Origin: Lingula anatina
Lineage: Eukaryota; Brachiopoda; Lingulata; Lingulida; Lingulidae
Length of the DNA: 64,000 bases
Direction: 5' to 3'
Assembly: GCF_001039355.2 (NCBI RefSeq)
Contig: NW_019775624.1
Location: forward strand, 797,648 to 861,647
Shown: positions 40,477 through 63,241 of the stretch, piece after piece
Layout: every line of letters starts with the position of its first letter
How positions within the stretch are numbered: position 1 is the first letter of the stretch
Translations under genes and position numbers: made by a program
The notes under the pieces: model-generated
Told to the model about the DNA's origin: nothing
What the model saw: only the letters and a program-made list of their open reading frames with translations
Database searches by the model: none

Positions 40477-42087
40477 CTATAGTAAAGAATCAAGTTCGAA
40501 ATGGAATANGTATAAATAAACTGGATCCTGGATTGTACCAAAGAGGAGCACAAAAATGATTTTTTTCTGTTTTTCTTATCACATATATTTACAACAGACT
40601 ATAATATGTTGTGGGGCACAGGCATTGAAAATTTGACTGACTTGTCTCATTTCAATCATTGTGCTGTATTTTCGGAGCTGGAGAAGGATGCACATCATAA
40701 TAAAAGCTGCCTGATGTGCCCTGCCGTTGCATATACATGTTCACACCCAGGAACTGATCTGGCCATCTAGGATGACAGTCTTCCAGAGCCAACACAGTTG
40801 GGAAATTTTGAAAACAAATAATAAATGTGTCATTCCTCCAAAAGACCAAGAAGACCATCTAAGTCTGTTCCTAAAATAACTTCAAAGCTCCTGAGTCCTC
40901 GCCTGCCTGCATGAGCACACACGCAAACACATGGTCACATACACATGCATTTCCCTTATTGTCACAAGCCTGGTTAATTCTGAAGTTACAGATATTATGT
41001 ATTAATTTTACTCTGGGTATGTTGGTATTTATAATATAATTATTTCACAACAAGCATGTTGCCATATTTCTTGGGACCATTCAGTTTTTTGCATGTTCAT
41101 CCAAAAATTCTCTTCGTGATTGAGTAGAAGTAAAGATGAATAATTCACTACATTCTTGCGTGCCTTGCAAAAGACTGCCTTTCTGAAGTGGGATTAAATC
41201 TACTGTCCAATCAATAATCTTGTCACTCTGAGCATAAAAATTTTAGTCAGGTGTCCTTCATTAGGAAGCCTATAGTTCAAAGAAATCATATTCAGTGAAT
41301 GTCATAAATCCCTGCAACAGCAGAGTTTAAGAAGTACTTGATGCACATTAGGGAAATCTTGATTTAAAATTTCAATCTTCTACTCCTCATTATATCAAAA
41401 AGGGTATTTATTTTTTGTTTATCAATTTTCGTCTGAAAAAACAAACAAACAAACAAACAAACTTGTTTTACCAATCCAATGATAGTTTTGCAACACAGTG
41501 CTTAGGTAGAAACATTTTTCTTCAATTTACATCCAGTGTATACTCCTTTATGCAAACCAAGATCAATAACCTGTTAGTTGTCGCTCCTTTGGGATATTGA
41601 TAATTGGTCTTACCAGGTGTTACAGCAAAGGAATATATAGGTTGATGGGTGTGGTGGTGACCATGTCACCTTGGTGGGGGATGTAAACCTATACTTAAAA
41701 TGCAGAAATGGTCAAAGTAAAGCTTAATGCATATATTGAGAACACTTCATGTATTATGCACCTTAGCATGAAAAAGAGTTGCCATTTTTAAAACAACAAT
41801 AAAAAGACCATATGGAATCAATATTCTTCCCACCTAACCATGTTCCCACTCAGAAGTCATTTGAATGTGCTGGTCTGTAATTAGTTAATATATAGAGGTC
41901 GCATCATAATTAGTTTCCGTGCTTATGGATATTTTGATAGACTCTTTGATCTATCATATGTACTCAGTAGGTAAAGTTTTCATGTTTATGCACATGTATT
42001 GGTACATGCATGGTTTCCACTGACCTCAATAAATATTATTATTTTATATGTATGGTACAAAAATTAAATTAATTGTCTCCTCTCCAG

Positions 42088-44506
42088 GTATGCACTGTGA
42101 TCATGTTCTGCAGCGCCTGTACAGTGATGCACTCTGTGTCGGGCTTGACCACTGGCTTCAAGACTATCATTTCCTTGACCAGCTTCAGTCGCTGCGTGTA
42201 TAGTGCCCAGCAGACCATGTGTCATTGCCATGTATGGAAAAAGAATGTTACAGATTATATAGGCGAGTTTTATAAATATATACTCCTATATAGTATATTT
42301 TACAGTTTTTCCTGTAACCAGGTAGTTATCTTGTAGCTTTAACTTTTTTATGACTCATGCAAACATGTATATATGGATATAATTTTTTTGACTAACATTC
42401 TTTTTTTCCTTCAAAGTGAACTTGGTACTACATGGTGAAGAATATTATAAACTTAATGATTTTACACATAGATGTCTTGACACTTTGCAGAATGATACAT
42501 ATTTCTGAAAGAAGTATTGCTTTCATTATTTATCATTTTCACAAATCATTTATTCAGCTTTTAATGGTAATATTTAAAAAAATAAAAATAAAAAATACAG
42601 TTGTTAAGGCCGTTAAAAACTGATTCATGGCATCTTTCAAATGTTTGGATCAGGCAATAGAATGAATGTAAAAAAAATCCCTTTTATCTCTTCAGAGGAA
42701 TCTGAATACTTTTTCTACAATGCTCCAAACTGTGGTGTTATACAACATAACTTGGTGGACTTCATGTATGCTCTGTGTGCCCTGTACACTGCAGGTACTC
42801 TTCTGGGGATTCTTGGCATACATCTCAGTTTGGTAGTGTTTAGAACAGAGAAGGAGAGACAAAAACATTACGAGGTAAAGGTTTGGTGAGATAGGAGGTT
42901 TCATTGTCTTTTGTGTAAATATAGTTCAAAGAAGTAAATCCTTTCTAGAGAGACTAAACATGTTTTTACACGTGAGACCAAATATCAACTCTTAATCAAA
43001 GGTATTGTGACTTCTTACAGGGTAAGGATTGTTGCACATGTGAACCACTTGATAAACAGCTTAAGATTACCTAACTGCCTAAAAATGCAGAAAATGTAAT
43101 AGTTTGTAAGCCAATTTACCCTTGATTTGGTGAAAACTTACTTATTTGAAAATTGTGCTAGTATAAGCCCTGAATTCTCATCAGTATCTGGTATCTTTCG
43201 TAGACTGTCACCTGTTGCTAGTTATACTTTGTTAATCAGTAAGGCAAACAGGGAACAATTCCTTTGGAATGACTTTAATTGTGATTGAGAATATATTTTA
43301 TACAAATGCTTAGAAATACATGCAGTTTATGAAAATAATATGAAGATTTTTTTTTTCAAAGAAAACCCCTATTGAAGTCTATCACAATGAATAATAAATT
43401 CCAGATAAAATGTAATGTGACCCCATTTTTTCCTGTTACAGGAAGAATACTACTTTCCAAGTTGTGAAGAACAAAACGAAAATGTCAGGAACTGTTCCCA
43501 AGAGAGGTCCATTACAGGAAGTCCGTCCCAAGTATCAAGATGTGGTGCTATGCAGGGTACCAACCCTTCAGCTAGTCCCCCTGTCAGTGGCCCCTTTAGT
43601 CGTAGAATCATGCTCCCTGGGGAACCCCAGTTACGCCTGTTGGGAGTACGTCGAAGTGAAAGTCTAGTCCGCACTGGTCGTGAAAACACTGGTCCAACTG
43701 ATGGAGAAAATGTTCAGAGTGGATTAAGAAATGCCTCTGTTGAAAATGCCCATCAAAATTCTTTTGGTAGTCCAGTTACAACAAATTCCAATGTGTATGA
43801 CTTAGGTTATCCATATTATGGAAATTTTCCCCTTATATGCAGTGGGGGCTATATTTTACCAGCTCAACCATTCCAGCGTTTGCCATCCTGCCATGAACCT
43901 TTACCTCCCCATCCATTGCAAAGATCGAGAAATCCGTCCGACACGCTCCCATCTTGTCCCATTCCTAGGTTACCAGCAACTAATGCCTCACGTTTGCCTC
44001 CAAGACCACTTAGAAGAGGAGCCAGTGTTGGAGCAGCAGATAATGCCCAACGAGCATTGCAACGTCATTCAACCTCAAGTCATAACAGATTTGGAAGAAG
44101 GTTGCATAGATCAAGTAGTTTTCATAGCACAGTTCCACAGTCACATCTCGGCACATTGCCTCTGGCACAACTGCCACAATCAGACATTGAAGCAGAACCA
44201 TTTGGGTGGATGCATTTCTTTGCCGGGTTTTCCCATTTTGTTCCTATGCCCCCAGGAACCGTGCCAATCCCCTTCGATCCACCTCCCCCTTATGCTCATC
44301 CGCCACCTTATGCTGAAAATGACCCAGCTGAGGAAAATGAATCCCAAAATGGCTCGAATAGGGAAGGAGAGGGTGGAGACAGTGTTATAAGCTCAGCCAA
44401 TACAGTTGGTAATTCAGTGGTATCAAATAGTGATAACAATGCTAGTGACTTAAGGAGACCAAGCTCTGACACTCAGTCTGTAGATGTAACAGTGACTGTT
44501 ATTTAG
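42088..44506 (+). CDS. Four-TM PPxY protein, exons 3-5, second copy
   Basis: Exons 42088-42262, 42696-42874 and 43442-44506 repeat the last three exons of the gene at 30879. No counterpart of exons 1-2 lies between 40510 and 42088, so this copy cannot make the first TM segments by itself. The first exon's donor reads GCGAGT where the other copy has GTAAGT. This is either a rare GC donor or a damaged site. The two PPPY motifs are kept (PPPPYAHPPPYAEN). About 15 residues of 318 differ in the tail exon. Probably the other allele. Confidence 0.8.
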
Positions 44507-44644
44507 AATTTTAAATCAGAATTTTTAACACTGTTTACACTGCCCAAGCAATGTTTTAAGTATGTGCACTCATACTTTTGTTTAATATTTAAATATTTAA
44601 CTGATACAAGTTTACTTTTTAATGGAATCTCACAAGATTCTGTC

Positions 44645-46080
44645 AAGACATTGTTTGAATTCAAGGTGTTCTTTTTGCTTTTCCCCCAATTCATGGTTGT
44701 AAATTTGATTTACATCTGTATATGCCAGTTTTGCTTTTTAATTTTATATTTCAATATTTAACTGATACAAGTTTACTTTTTAATGGAATCTCACAAGTCT
44801 GTTGAGACATTGTTTGAATTCAAGGTGTTCTCTTTCCTATTCCCCCTATGTCATGATTGTAAATTTGACTTACTTCTGCATGTGCCAATTTTGCTTTTAA
44901 ATTTTGTATTTCATTATTTAACTGCTGCAAGTTTACTTTTTCATGGAATCTCTCAAAAATCTGTTGAGACATTGTTTGAATTCAAAGCGTTATCTTTCCT
45001 ATTCTCCCAAGTCATGGTTGTAAATTCGATTTACTTCTCTATGTGCCAATTTTGCTTTTTAATTTCATATTTCAATATTTGGCTGTTACAAGTTTACTTT
45101 TTAAAAAGAGTCTGTTATAAGACACTGTTTGAATTCAAGATGTTCTCTTTCCAGTTCCCCCAAGTCATGGTTGTAAATTTGATTTACTTCTGTATGTGAC
45201 AATTTTGCTTTTGCATCAAAGTAGATTTTTCTTCACTTTTTATATACTATTAACCCTTGCAATTTAATGAATAAAATGTTGTCTTTGTTATTATTCAGCA
45301 TATTTTTAAGTCACATTTTCACTTTTTTTTTCAATTTACAGGAAAAAATAATTTTGGGTGTGTGACTGACTATTGCATTGAATGGAGAAGTCATCTGGGG
45401 AGGGGCGTGTTTGTTACAGCAAAAATTAATTTCTAGATGGATCTGGGTTGATTGATAATTTCACCATTTAATAAAATGCAATTAATTTCGTGTCAAGCAC
45501 CCCCTGCCCCCCCCNNNNNNNNNNNNNNNNNNNNNNNNNNNNNNNNNNNNNNNNNNNNNNNNNNNNNNNNNNNNNNNNNNNNNNNNNNNNNNNNNNNNNN
45601 NNNNNNNNNNNNNNNNNNNNNNNNNNNNNNNNNNNNNNNNNNNNNNNNNNNNNNNNNNNNNNNNNNNNNNNNNNNNNNNNNNNNNNNNNTTTCCCCCCCC
45701 CCCCCCCCCCAAGTCATGGTTGTAAATTCGATTTACTTTTTTATGTGCAAATTTTGCTTTTTAATTTCATATTTCAATATTTAACTGTTACAAGTTAACT
45801 TTTTAAGAAGAGTCTGTTAAGACATTGTTTGAATTCAGGATGTTCTCTTTCCAATTTCCCCCAAGTCATGGTTGCAAATTCGATTACTTCTCTATGTGCC
45901 AATTTTGCTTTTTAAGTTCATATTTCAATATTTAACTGTTACAAGTTTACTTTTTAATGGAATTTCACAAAAGTTGTCAAGACACTGTTTGAATTCAAGA
46001 TGTTCTCTTTCCAATCCCCCCAAGTCATGGTTGTAAATTTGATTTACTTCTGTATGTGACAATTTTGCTTTTGCATCAAA
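44645..46080. repeat. Second copy of the 150-161-bp tandem array, broken by a gap
   Basis: Units near 44645, 44804, 44966 and 45119 precede the N gap. Further units follow it (about 45820 and 45980). A stretch of about 340 bp just before the gap (45175-45514) recurs just after the array (about 46035-46375), so the contigs around the gap overlap and the apparent array length is unreliable. Confidence 0.85.
45515..45689. other. Assembly gap (175 N)
   Basis: A run of 175 N flanked on both sides by poly-C. It is the only sized gap in the window. Confidence 1.
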
Positions 46081-47274
46081 GTAGATTTTTCTTCACTTTT
46101 TATATACTATTAACCCTTGCAATTTAATGAATAAAATGTTGTCTTTGTTATTATTCAGCATATTTTTAAGTCACATTTTCACTTTTTTTTTCAATTTACA
46201 GGAAAAAATAATTTTGGGTGTGTGACTGACTATTGCATTGAATGGAGAAGTCATCTGGGGAGGGGCGTGTTTGTTACAGCAAAAATTAATTTCTAGATGG
46301 ATCTGGGTTGATTGATAATTTCACCATTTAATAAAATGCAATTAATTTCGTGTCAAGCACCCCCTGCCCCCCCCCCCCAAAAAAAAAGGTGGGCAGCTGA
46401 AAAGAGACCCTGAGTGTTAGTTCTCACCATAATATGAAAGCAAAGAAGTCTACACAGAAAATAAAAACTTACAAAAATTTGCCCCATCTGACCTTGAAAT
46501 CCTCTAATCCAAGGTCAGATCTAAATATTACGGATTTCTGTAAGACTTTTGAAGTAAATTTTCCCATATTACTTTTACATTTTGGAGACATTTTGCATTT
46601 TGAAAAATTTTGACAACAGTGCATTGCAACAGTGTTACACCTATGCAAATGCGAAAATAGAACCAAAAATGTAGGGGACCCAATTTGAGATCAGGTGTGA
46701 CCTAGGTTCATAAGGTAGGACACAGGTTTTTGCAGTTTATGAGATGTGGTTATGGTGACTCCCATCTGTTGATATGCAGGCTAAACCATGTACACACTCA
46801 GTGCTAACACTGGTGGTACAATAAAGCTACCAAAACAAGGACCAGTGATGAAAAGTACCAGCATTTCCACACGTTTAATTCATTTTCTTGCATAAGAACT
46901 TTTTCCATGCACAATTCATCAGTTAAACACCCATCTTTTGACATCTAGCATGGTTACAGTTACCTTCTAAGACATCAGCTGTAGTAACAAATATTTGGGT
47001 GCAATGCTAAGGATACTAAATGATCTCTGTGGCTCTTTTATAATTTTGCCAACTACTTATGTCTTATTCCCTTACATCGATTTTTTCCCTCTGACCATGT
47101 CAAGGGTGATTTAAGCCTTTTCACATCAATCTTTACAGCTGTAGTGGCATGTTTTATCTGAAACTGACAATCTCTCAGCTGAATAAAATCTCCAGCAATG
47201 CTAGCTAAAGCTATCCAGTAAGCTGTGCACGACTGGAAGTACATTTGACTGATCTCAAAACTGTCGTTTTTAAA

Positions 47275-56749
<9,475 letters not shown>

Positions 56750-57400
56750 TATCACTGCTTTTCTCTGAAAAAAAATGAGAAAATGGTTACTATAATGAAT
56801 ATGAAATGGGCGGTAATTAAAAGCTCAAAATGATACAACTGTATTCACCATTTGAATCGATTAAGGGGATGCCATTATCCTTTTTTATCGAGGTTGACAT
56901 GCCTTGTGAGTGTGCGCAATTTATATCCTTATAAGAGTTTACAACATCCATAAAATGATACAGCAAAGAGACAACTGACGCGTTAAGCGAATATGCTTTG
57001 CAACATGTAAACTTACAAAATAAATAAATGCAACTGAGACAGGCCGACTCTAGTCACAATAGCAATACAGTTGCACTGCAAGTGTATCCAAAGTCATCAA
57101 GCAACAAAGGCTGAGTTAATTAAGTTAAGTGGAAACTTACTGCTTCACTCTAGGCTGAACTTTTCACTAGGTAAAAAGAGAGAATATACACTTCACATAT
57201 TCGGATTCGCACACTACACGTTCAATATGGCCGACAGCAAATACAGCATTCCGATTGGTCGACTTGCCTGTACTCTTGCCTACTCTTGCCTGTACCGTGT
57301 GTAACAGAGGGCAGCACTTACCTGAGTTCTCCAAAGACGAGCTAAAGAAAGAAAATCCAAAGTTACCCCGGGCCCGGCGCAAGCGTCTCGATTCCATAAC
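56750..57400 (-). promoter_or_regulatory. PRPF3: PRPF3 5' UTR and probable promoter
   Basis: On the minus strand a short 5' UTR piece (56750-56765) follows a TTTTTTTCAG acceptor. An upstream non-coding exon ends at 57322 with CTCAG before GTAAGT. The 57360-57400 part is the most GC- and CpG-rich stretch nearby (CCCGGGCCCGGCGC), as in housekeeping promoters without a TATA box. An exact start site is not visible. Confidence 0.5.
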
Positions 57401-59293
57401 TCGTCCATACTCGCCCCATACACTGTAGCCTCTATGTGATATCGCTATTCGCATTACGCAATGCATGCTTTCGAGATACGAGTCCAGCTTCGCAATATTT
57501 AATTCTTTAAAAAAAACTTCCATATGATGTAACGAAAAAAGTGTGGAGCGTACGGAAATTTCTACTGACATCAAGATATATCCTTCAGAAGCAAAATGAA
57601 AGAAAAATCAATGTTAAATTCAAAAACAATCCTAAAATATCAGTCAAATGCATTTCCCTCGAATGCGACAAATAATTGATAACGTCGAAGAAAATAAATG
57701 CACTGAAGACTATAATTTTTTTAAATATAAACGTTTAATATTACTGAATTTAACATATAAAAGTAACTTTATTTAAGCCTGTGTGTTAGTAAATAACTTT
57801 ATATCACGCATATAAAACATATTTTATAAGGGCATAGGGACATTTCTTTTTTCAAATGGGGCTTTGTTTTTGCCTTTTTATACAAATTAAATGTGTAATA
57901 CATAAATCATTTCACAATTATTTACTGTTAAAAAATAAATGAATAAATAAGATCCAATTTATAAAAGCATCCATGGAGGCTTAAAATGATAAAAATACTT
58001 TCAGGATCACAACAATAACAACAACACTAATAATTATAATAATGGATAAGCGTTTTGAATGAATGAAAGAAAGCTGACATTAGACACTCAAGAGGAAAGT
58101 AGCGAAATAGCGATCAATATTGGTTTCAGCGAGTCTTTTGCACTATGTCTTTGAATAGCAGTTATTGAAAAAGCGTATAGTATTAAAACTCAGTAAACTG
58201 TTTTGTCAAGGCATCTTTGTAAAATATCGGTTCAGTTTTATTTGTTTTGTCTATTTTATAGAAAGAGAGGGAAAGGGCTTACAATGAAAAATAAGAGTTT
58301 TAATGCCTAATATACAAAAATGATACAAAGATAGGCCTACATGTAGCCTTTATGGCCTTAGATAGATCTCATGGTAAAATGAAACTGGAGTGCTTGATGG
58401 CCCGCCTTGGCCACAGGAATCACTATGCAGGGGCGGATCCAGGATTATTTGAAGGGGGTTCCGCAGATGCGAAGCCGACCCCCCCCCTCCCCCACTTGGC
58501 GTGGTATTTTAGAGGGCGAATGGTGCCATTTGGTACGGTTTAGAACTATATGATTCAGCTAGACAAAATTCTAATTTCAAGGAGGGACCAGAAATCGAAG
58601 GGGAGGGGGGGGGGGTCAGGACCCCCCTGACCCCCCCTCTAAATCCGCCACTGTTATGTATGAATACCAGTCAGTTTGGACATAACTTCTTTTCTGAGAG
58701 TGATTCTTTTTCTATAAACGTCGTCATGGGAATAAGAGGAAAGAAAAAATCGTAGAATTCTCTTAAACGCAACAGAAAAACCCATTAAGATATCGAGGAC
58801 AGTATATTGGGACAGTTCTTTAGGGAATTTGTGTCCATCACTCAAATCTGCATCGAATCCAGAGGTAAGAGAGAGTCAGCGCACAGTCGCAGGTCTTTTC
58901 AGTGGTACGTGTATATATTCTATTGATCATAGGTGTAAACAGACGTACCGGTATACGTGCTACGTCTGTTCGCACGAGCGGATACAGTGTTTTAATAAAT
59001 GTGAAGCATCAAGATTGCCGACGTTAACGTCTCAAAATGCAGGCGCACACACAAACAAACATTCGAAAAGAAATGAGATTGGATATTCTGAGAACAGTCT
59101 GAGAAATACGTTGAGCTTGAATCAAATCCACTCTTTGCATGTGGTGACTCGCTTTTCAAGCACCTAAATTCCAACTGGTACGCAGGTGCGGAGAATTATT
59201 TCCTAATACTTCTAAAAGCACTTGCATGATCAGCACGCACTTGTAAACCCATTATGTTGGCTGACTATTTAACGTATGTGGCTCATGTTCAGT
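57401..59293. other. Intergenic stretch upstream of PRPF3
   Basis: No gene is recognised. Short open frames lack codon bias or similarity that I can see. A MITE lies at 58428-58653. Confidence 0.5.
58428..58653. mobile_element. MITE, CAGTGGCGGAT family, copy 2
   Basis: 226 bp, inverted relative to the copy at 24505-24834. It begins CAGGGGCGGATCCAGGATTA and ends with the reverse complement of CAGTGGCGGATTTAGAGG. The interior (GGCGAATGGTGCCATTTGGT, AGCTAGACAAAATT) matches copy 1 in reverse. No coding capacity; hAT-like termini are suggested only by the CAG/CTG ends. Confidence 0.8.
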
Positions 59294-59740
59294 CTACACT
59301 TCTGATTTTTTATTGTCGTTCTCTTGTGCTTTGAGTGTTAGGCCATCATGCTCTGTAAGTCGTAACATGTGCGGTCCAGTTCGATGATACTTCAACATTA
59401 CATACGCTGTGATCAATGTTAGAGCCCCTAGGATTAAAAATACAAGACCTATAGCGCGGAATGTCGCAGGTTGGTAATTCCAAAAAACTGTCTCTTTCCC
59501 TAAACTGTAAACAGAGCTCGAGAAAGTCAAGAAAACCCCTGCGGCCCAGCTTCCAATACTGACCAGTAAGAGCCTTTTTCCCGCCTTATGGTAAGGGTTC
59601 AACTTTGATGCCAGTTTCAGATCCCTCAGCCTGCGCATGCGGCGCATTGTCCAGAGTTTTTCACGAATGTTGCACTCGTCGTTAAACTGACGCATATGCC
59701 TGCGAAGGGAATAATACTGCAGCTCTTCCTCTGTCTGCAT
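59294..59740 (-). CDS. Unknown two-transmembrane protein (148 aa)
   Basis: A single open exon starting MQTEEELQYYSLRRHMRQF. The N-terminal about 60 residues are highly basic and helical (REKLWTMRRMRRLRDLKLAS). Two hydrophobic segments follow at about residues 56-78 and 95-118, the second ending in ITAYVMLKYHRTGPH. The tail is polar. I do not recognise the family. It shares its layout and the TAY...K...TG.H signature with the gene at 63242-63817 on the same strand, so the two are probably paralogues. A further 5' exon cannot be excluded. Confidence 0.55.
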   Translation of the reverse strand: MQTEEELQYYSLRRHMRQFNDECNIREKLWTMRRMRRLRDLKLASKLNPYHKAGKRLLLVSIGSWAAGVFLTFSSSVYSLGKETVFWNYQPATFRAIGLVFLILGALTLITAYVMLKYHRTGPHMLRLTEHDGLTLKAQENDNKKSEV

Positions 59741-60926
59741 TGTGTTATCCTAGAAGTCATCCCTGTGCACATAAACTGTAAAAGCAACAACATGTCAGGT
59801 TATTTGTAGCGACCGTGAGACAATGGCCTGAAGCCATCCCTGTGATGCAGCAAATTTAGGCAGCCCATACTTTGACAAATTAAATGCAGTCCCACCGTGT
59901 GACACAGATTCACCACTCCTATTATTCGTAATTGAAATGAGACACAGCCCACGATGGTGAAGTCAAACATTCGGACCTGGATTTTTGTCATAGCGATTTC
60001 CTCTCACACCTACATGTGCTCTCTTGTAACACTGTGCACACCGGAATATGAGAAAAAACTAGTTTTGCTCGACATTATGAAATACAAGCTTTCGTCTGTG
60101 TTAGAACGTTTTAATATATGGACGCAGCTGTAACTGTAGCTATTGGAAATGGAATGTAATCCACAATCAGCATGCAAATATATGACATGCAGACACTGTA
60201 TTTCTGTCAACGTAACCGAGCAGCCCGCATTTGGGAGATCAAACGAAATCATTTTTCACTGAGGTTAGTGGAGTTATATAAGAAGGTCCCTACTCGTCTG
60301 CGTATCGCAACCAAAACAATATTTCACTGAGATTGGTGAACCAGAGAGAGGGGGAGGAGAGACATGCAATATTTTCTTTTTTAAGTGAAGGAAGCTGTCA
60401 ACATCAAGAAAACATCAATGCTATAAATCAGTGGAAGTGGCACGGTTTCGATCAAGGCTTTGAGTCTGATTTCATTTTTGTTGATTCTCTGTCGATCGCT
60501 GCATTTATTTTCTCTGTTTTGTTTTTGAACTGTTTTCTTTCTGTATTTTTTGTATTAAGCAGAACAGTCCGGGGAAACTTCCACTGCCAAAACTAAGGCT
60601 TTTTTCAACACAACACGATTATTCATATAATATTGGTTATTATTATGATTATATGATTATTCGCATAATGGGAAAGCGGGAATAGCTTCATCTTATTTTC
60701 AGTGATGAGACATCATGGCTGAGTTTTATATCAAAAGACTCAAACACGTGAAACTAAATGCAAATGTCGTGACCAAATATGCTCGAATGAAAAGGTAGTT
60801 GACATCACGCAAGAACATAAGCCTGTCACACCATAGACCAGAAGGTCGTGATAAATCATGATCAGATGAAAATGCGAATATATCAGCACTGAACATCCTT
60901 TCCATTATAATAGGTTTTTGGTTTTG

Positions 60927-60961
<35 letters not shown>

Positions 60962-63241
60962 TCATTATCATTACTATTTTGCGATTGACTTATTATTGTG
61001 GTCAAAGAAAATTGCTCACTGCGTCATAAAGATTTGCTGTTTTGCTGTGGTAGACCCAGGTTTAGAGAATTTCAGGTTCGTGTGTAAAGACAAACGATAG
61101 GGATGCCCCCCTTTCCATTTTTGTAAAAAGCCAGATCCTTCCTTTTTAAGAGAGAGAGAGAGAGAGACGTTCTAATTGGTACACATCTGTGTTTCACATT
61201 CTTCAATCATCACGTAAGGTGTCTACGTTGGATTATTTGAGGGAGGCCATTCGCCTTTGCAAGTGTAGCAGTGACGTATAATAGGGGTTATACGTAATAT
61301 GTAAAACGTACCTCATGCTCATACAATTAATCTCTTGTATATGCATATCGTTTCTTGTTTACATGAAGGAGTAATACGCACACCGAGTGTCAGGACTGCA
61401 AAGGTTGATAGTCATAAATGAATTATTCTCGATCATAAAATGAACAGTTAACATAATGGAAAAAATTATATATTAAACACCAGCACAATACTAGTGTGTG
61501 CGGTATATACATGTATATAACAATTTCTTACTGCAGTCAACACAAATCATCAAACATGACATCGGTTGCCCCCTAAACCTCCAATATTAATCAACACTGT
61601 AGAGACGCAATATTAATACGCCTGACAGCGTGCTATGTTATTTGGTCTGTTCACATGGGTTCTAAATTAAAAAGTTTGGTTCTTAACTAGAGTGCGTCGA
61701 CAACCATACACTGTATTCATTCACATAGATTTAAAGACATAAAATGAGATATTTATATAGATAAATATAAAAAGAATTTACCTGAATGAATATGGAACTT
61801 TCTTTGAAATTGTTAAATAAAGTTGTAATGTGCATCGTGTGCCTTTAATAGGTTCTATTGTAGCTCTAAAGTCTTCTATTTGATGATTGCGCTGTCACTT
61901 ACAGCCCCAGTAAATTGTTTTGAGACGGACCTGAGCAATTTGGATTGACACTGTCCACATTTCCACTTGAAAAGACGCATCAGGGAGAATGCACACTATT
62001 TTTTTATTTATTTATTGCTTTCCGAAACCCCGTTCTTATCATAATGTAAATGTCACCGTAAGCCTTCACCTGAAGCGCCGAAGAAGCTTGGAATATCCCA
62101 AGATGGTATCGAATCACACGAATTCCACTGGTCAGATGGCCCCTGTTAAATATGAACATTAATCTGACTTTGAATTGTGATAAGCCTCGTGGATCAAAAT
62201 ACTGGGGTGACAAAAAGAGGGGGGGGGGGGTGTTGGAAGTTTAATGGTTGGAAAGCTTCAAAACTATCAGTTCATCAAGCTTATTATATGTTTCCACTTT
62301 CATAAAAACAAGGATTGTTAACATGCATGGCAGTAAAATGAAAAGAGAATATTCAAATCCATTAATATTCAAATTTGATGTTGCCCGTAATCAAATTTTG
62401 ATGCTATTTCTATTTTGTTCAGTTCGCCAAAAAGATACGTTAATTTTATGGAAGACCAAAATGAACATGTCACAAAATTAGATAACTTGCTCTTATCCAT
62501 CTATCTATCTATCTAAGCAATATTTAAGCAGAGTTATTTTCGACACAAAACAGAAATTGTTGACAAGATATATGCTTGCAACAATTTTCTTTGACTTTGC
62601 GCGAGTGCGTGTGCGTGCGTGGGGTTAAGTTGGAAGGAGGTCCTCAGAATTAACGTTTATCGTTTAAGCCATGGAAATTAACTTGTACACGTAAGGAAGT
62701 AATATCCGTTGAATATGCGACCTCACCGTCGGGTAATCACAATCCAAACTATCACAGTCATTGGTTTTCCATCTGTTTATCTTTTGAGACACTGCTACAT
62801 GGGGAGTGATTACATGGGAAGCATTTTAAAATGAAAAAAAAAGAAATAAGACAAACGTACATCATAAAGCATTTATGCTTGAGCGCTTGTGGTACGGGTC
62901 CGAGTTTGAGTGCCAATCGCCACGGCATCGATCCACAAAAAAGCAATTGCAAGTTCAGCAGTAAACATTTTTGCAGCGTCAATATTCTTGCCATAAAACA
63001 GAATTTTCATCAATCTCCCCTGGTTGGCTTTCAACAGCAGGAGATAAAACAGACATCTTTGTCGATGTTCTGCACTGTAGGTTACACAAGCATTTCTTTC
63101 CTCTCCTTTATTCCTTTCTATCATAAAATTATTTTGAAACGAGTACTGATTTGTTTCTTTTGCTTGCGATTCAGTATCCTGTATCCTGTTGTCCAATTCA
63201 GTATCCTGTCCACTTTGCCTACTCATTTTTAAATGATTTAG
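59741..63241. other. Spacer between the two two-TM genes
   Basis: No gene or recognisable element is seen. It has (CT)n/(CA)n at 60930-60960, a GA run near 61149-61167, a poly-G near 62219-62230 and an ATCT run near 62498-62514. Short open frames here look random. Confidence 0.5.

Noticed and set aside
43818-44390. 190-aa frame overlapping the four-TM tail exon
   Set aside because: It is in another frame of the coding tail exon. In the other copy this frame is interrupted, whereas the main frame is kept.
57167-57574. 135-aa frame over the PRPF3 5' end
   Set aside because: It overlaps the non-coding first exon and its intron. It has no domain, and the spliced start at 56749 matches known Prp3 proteins.
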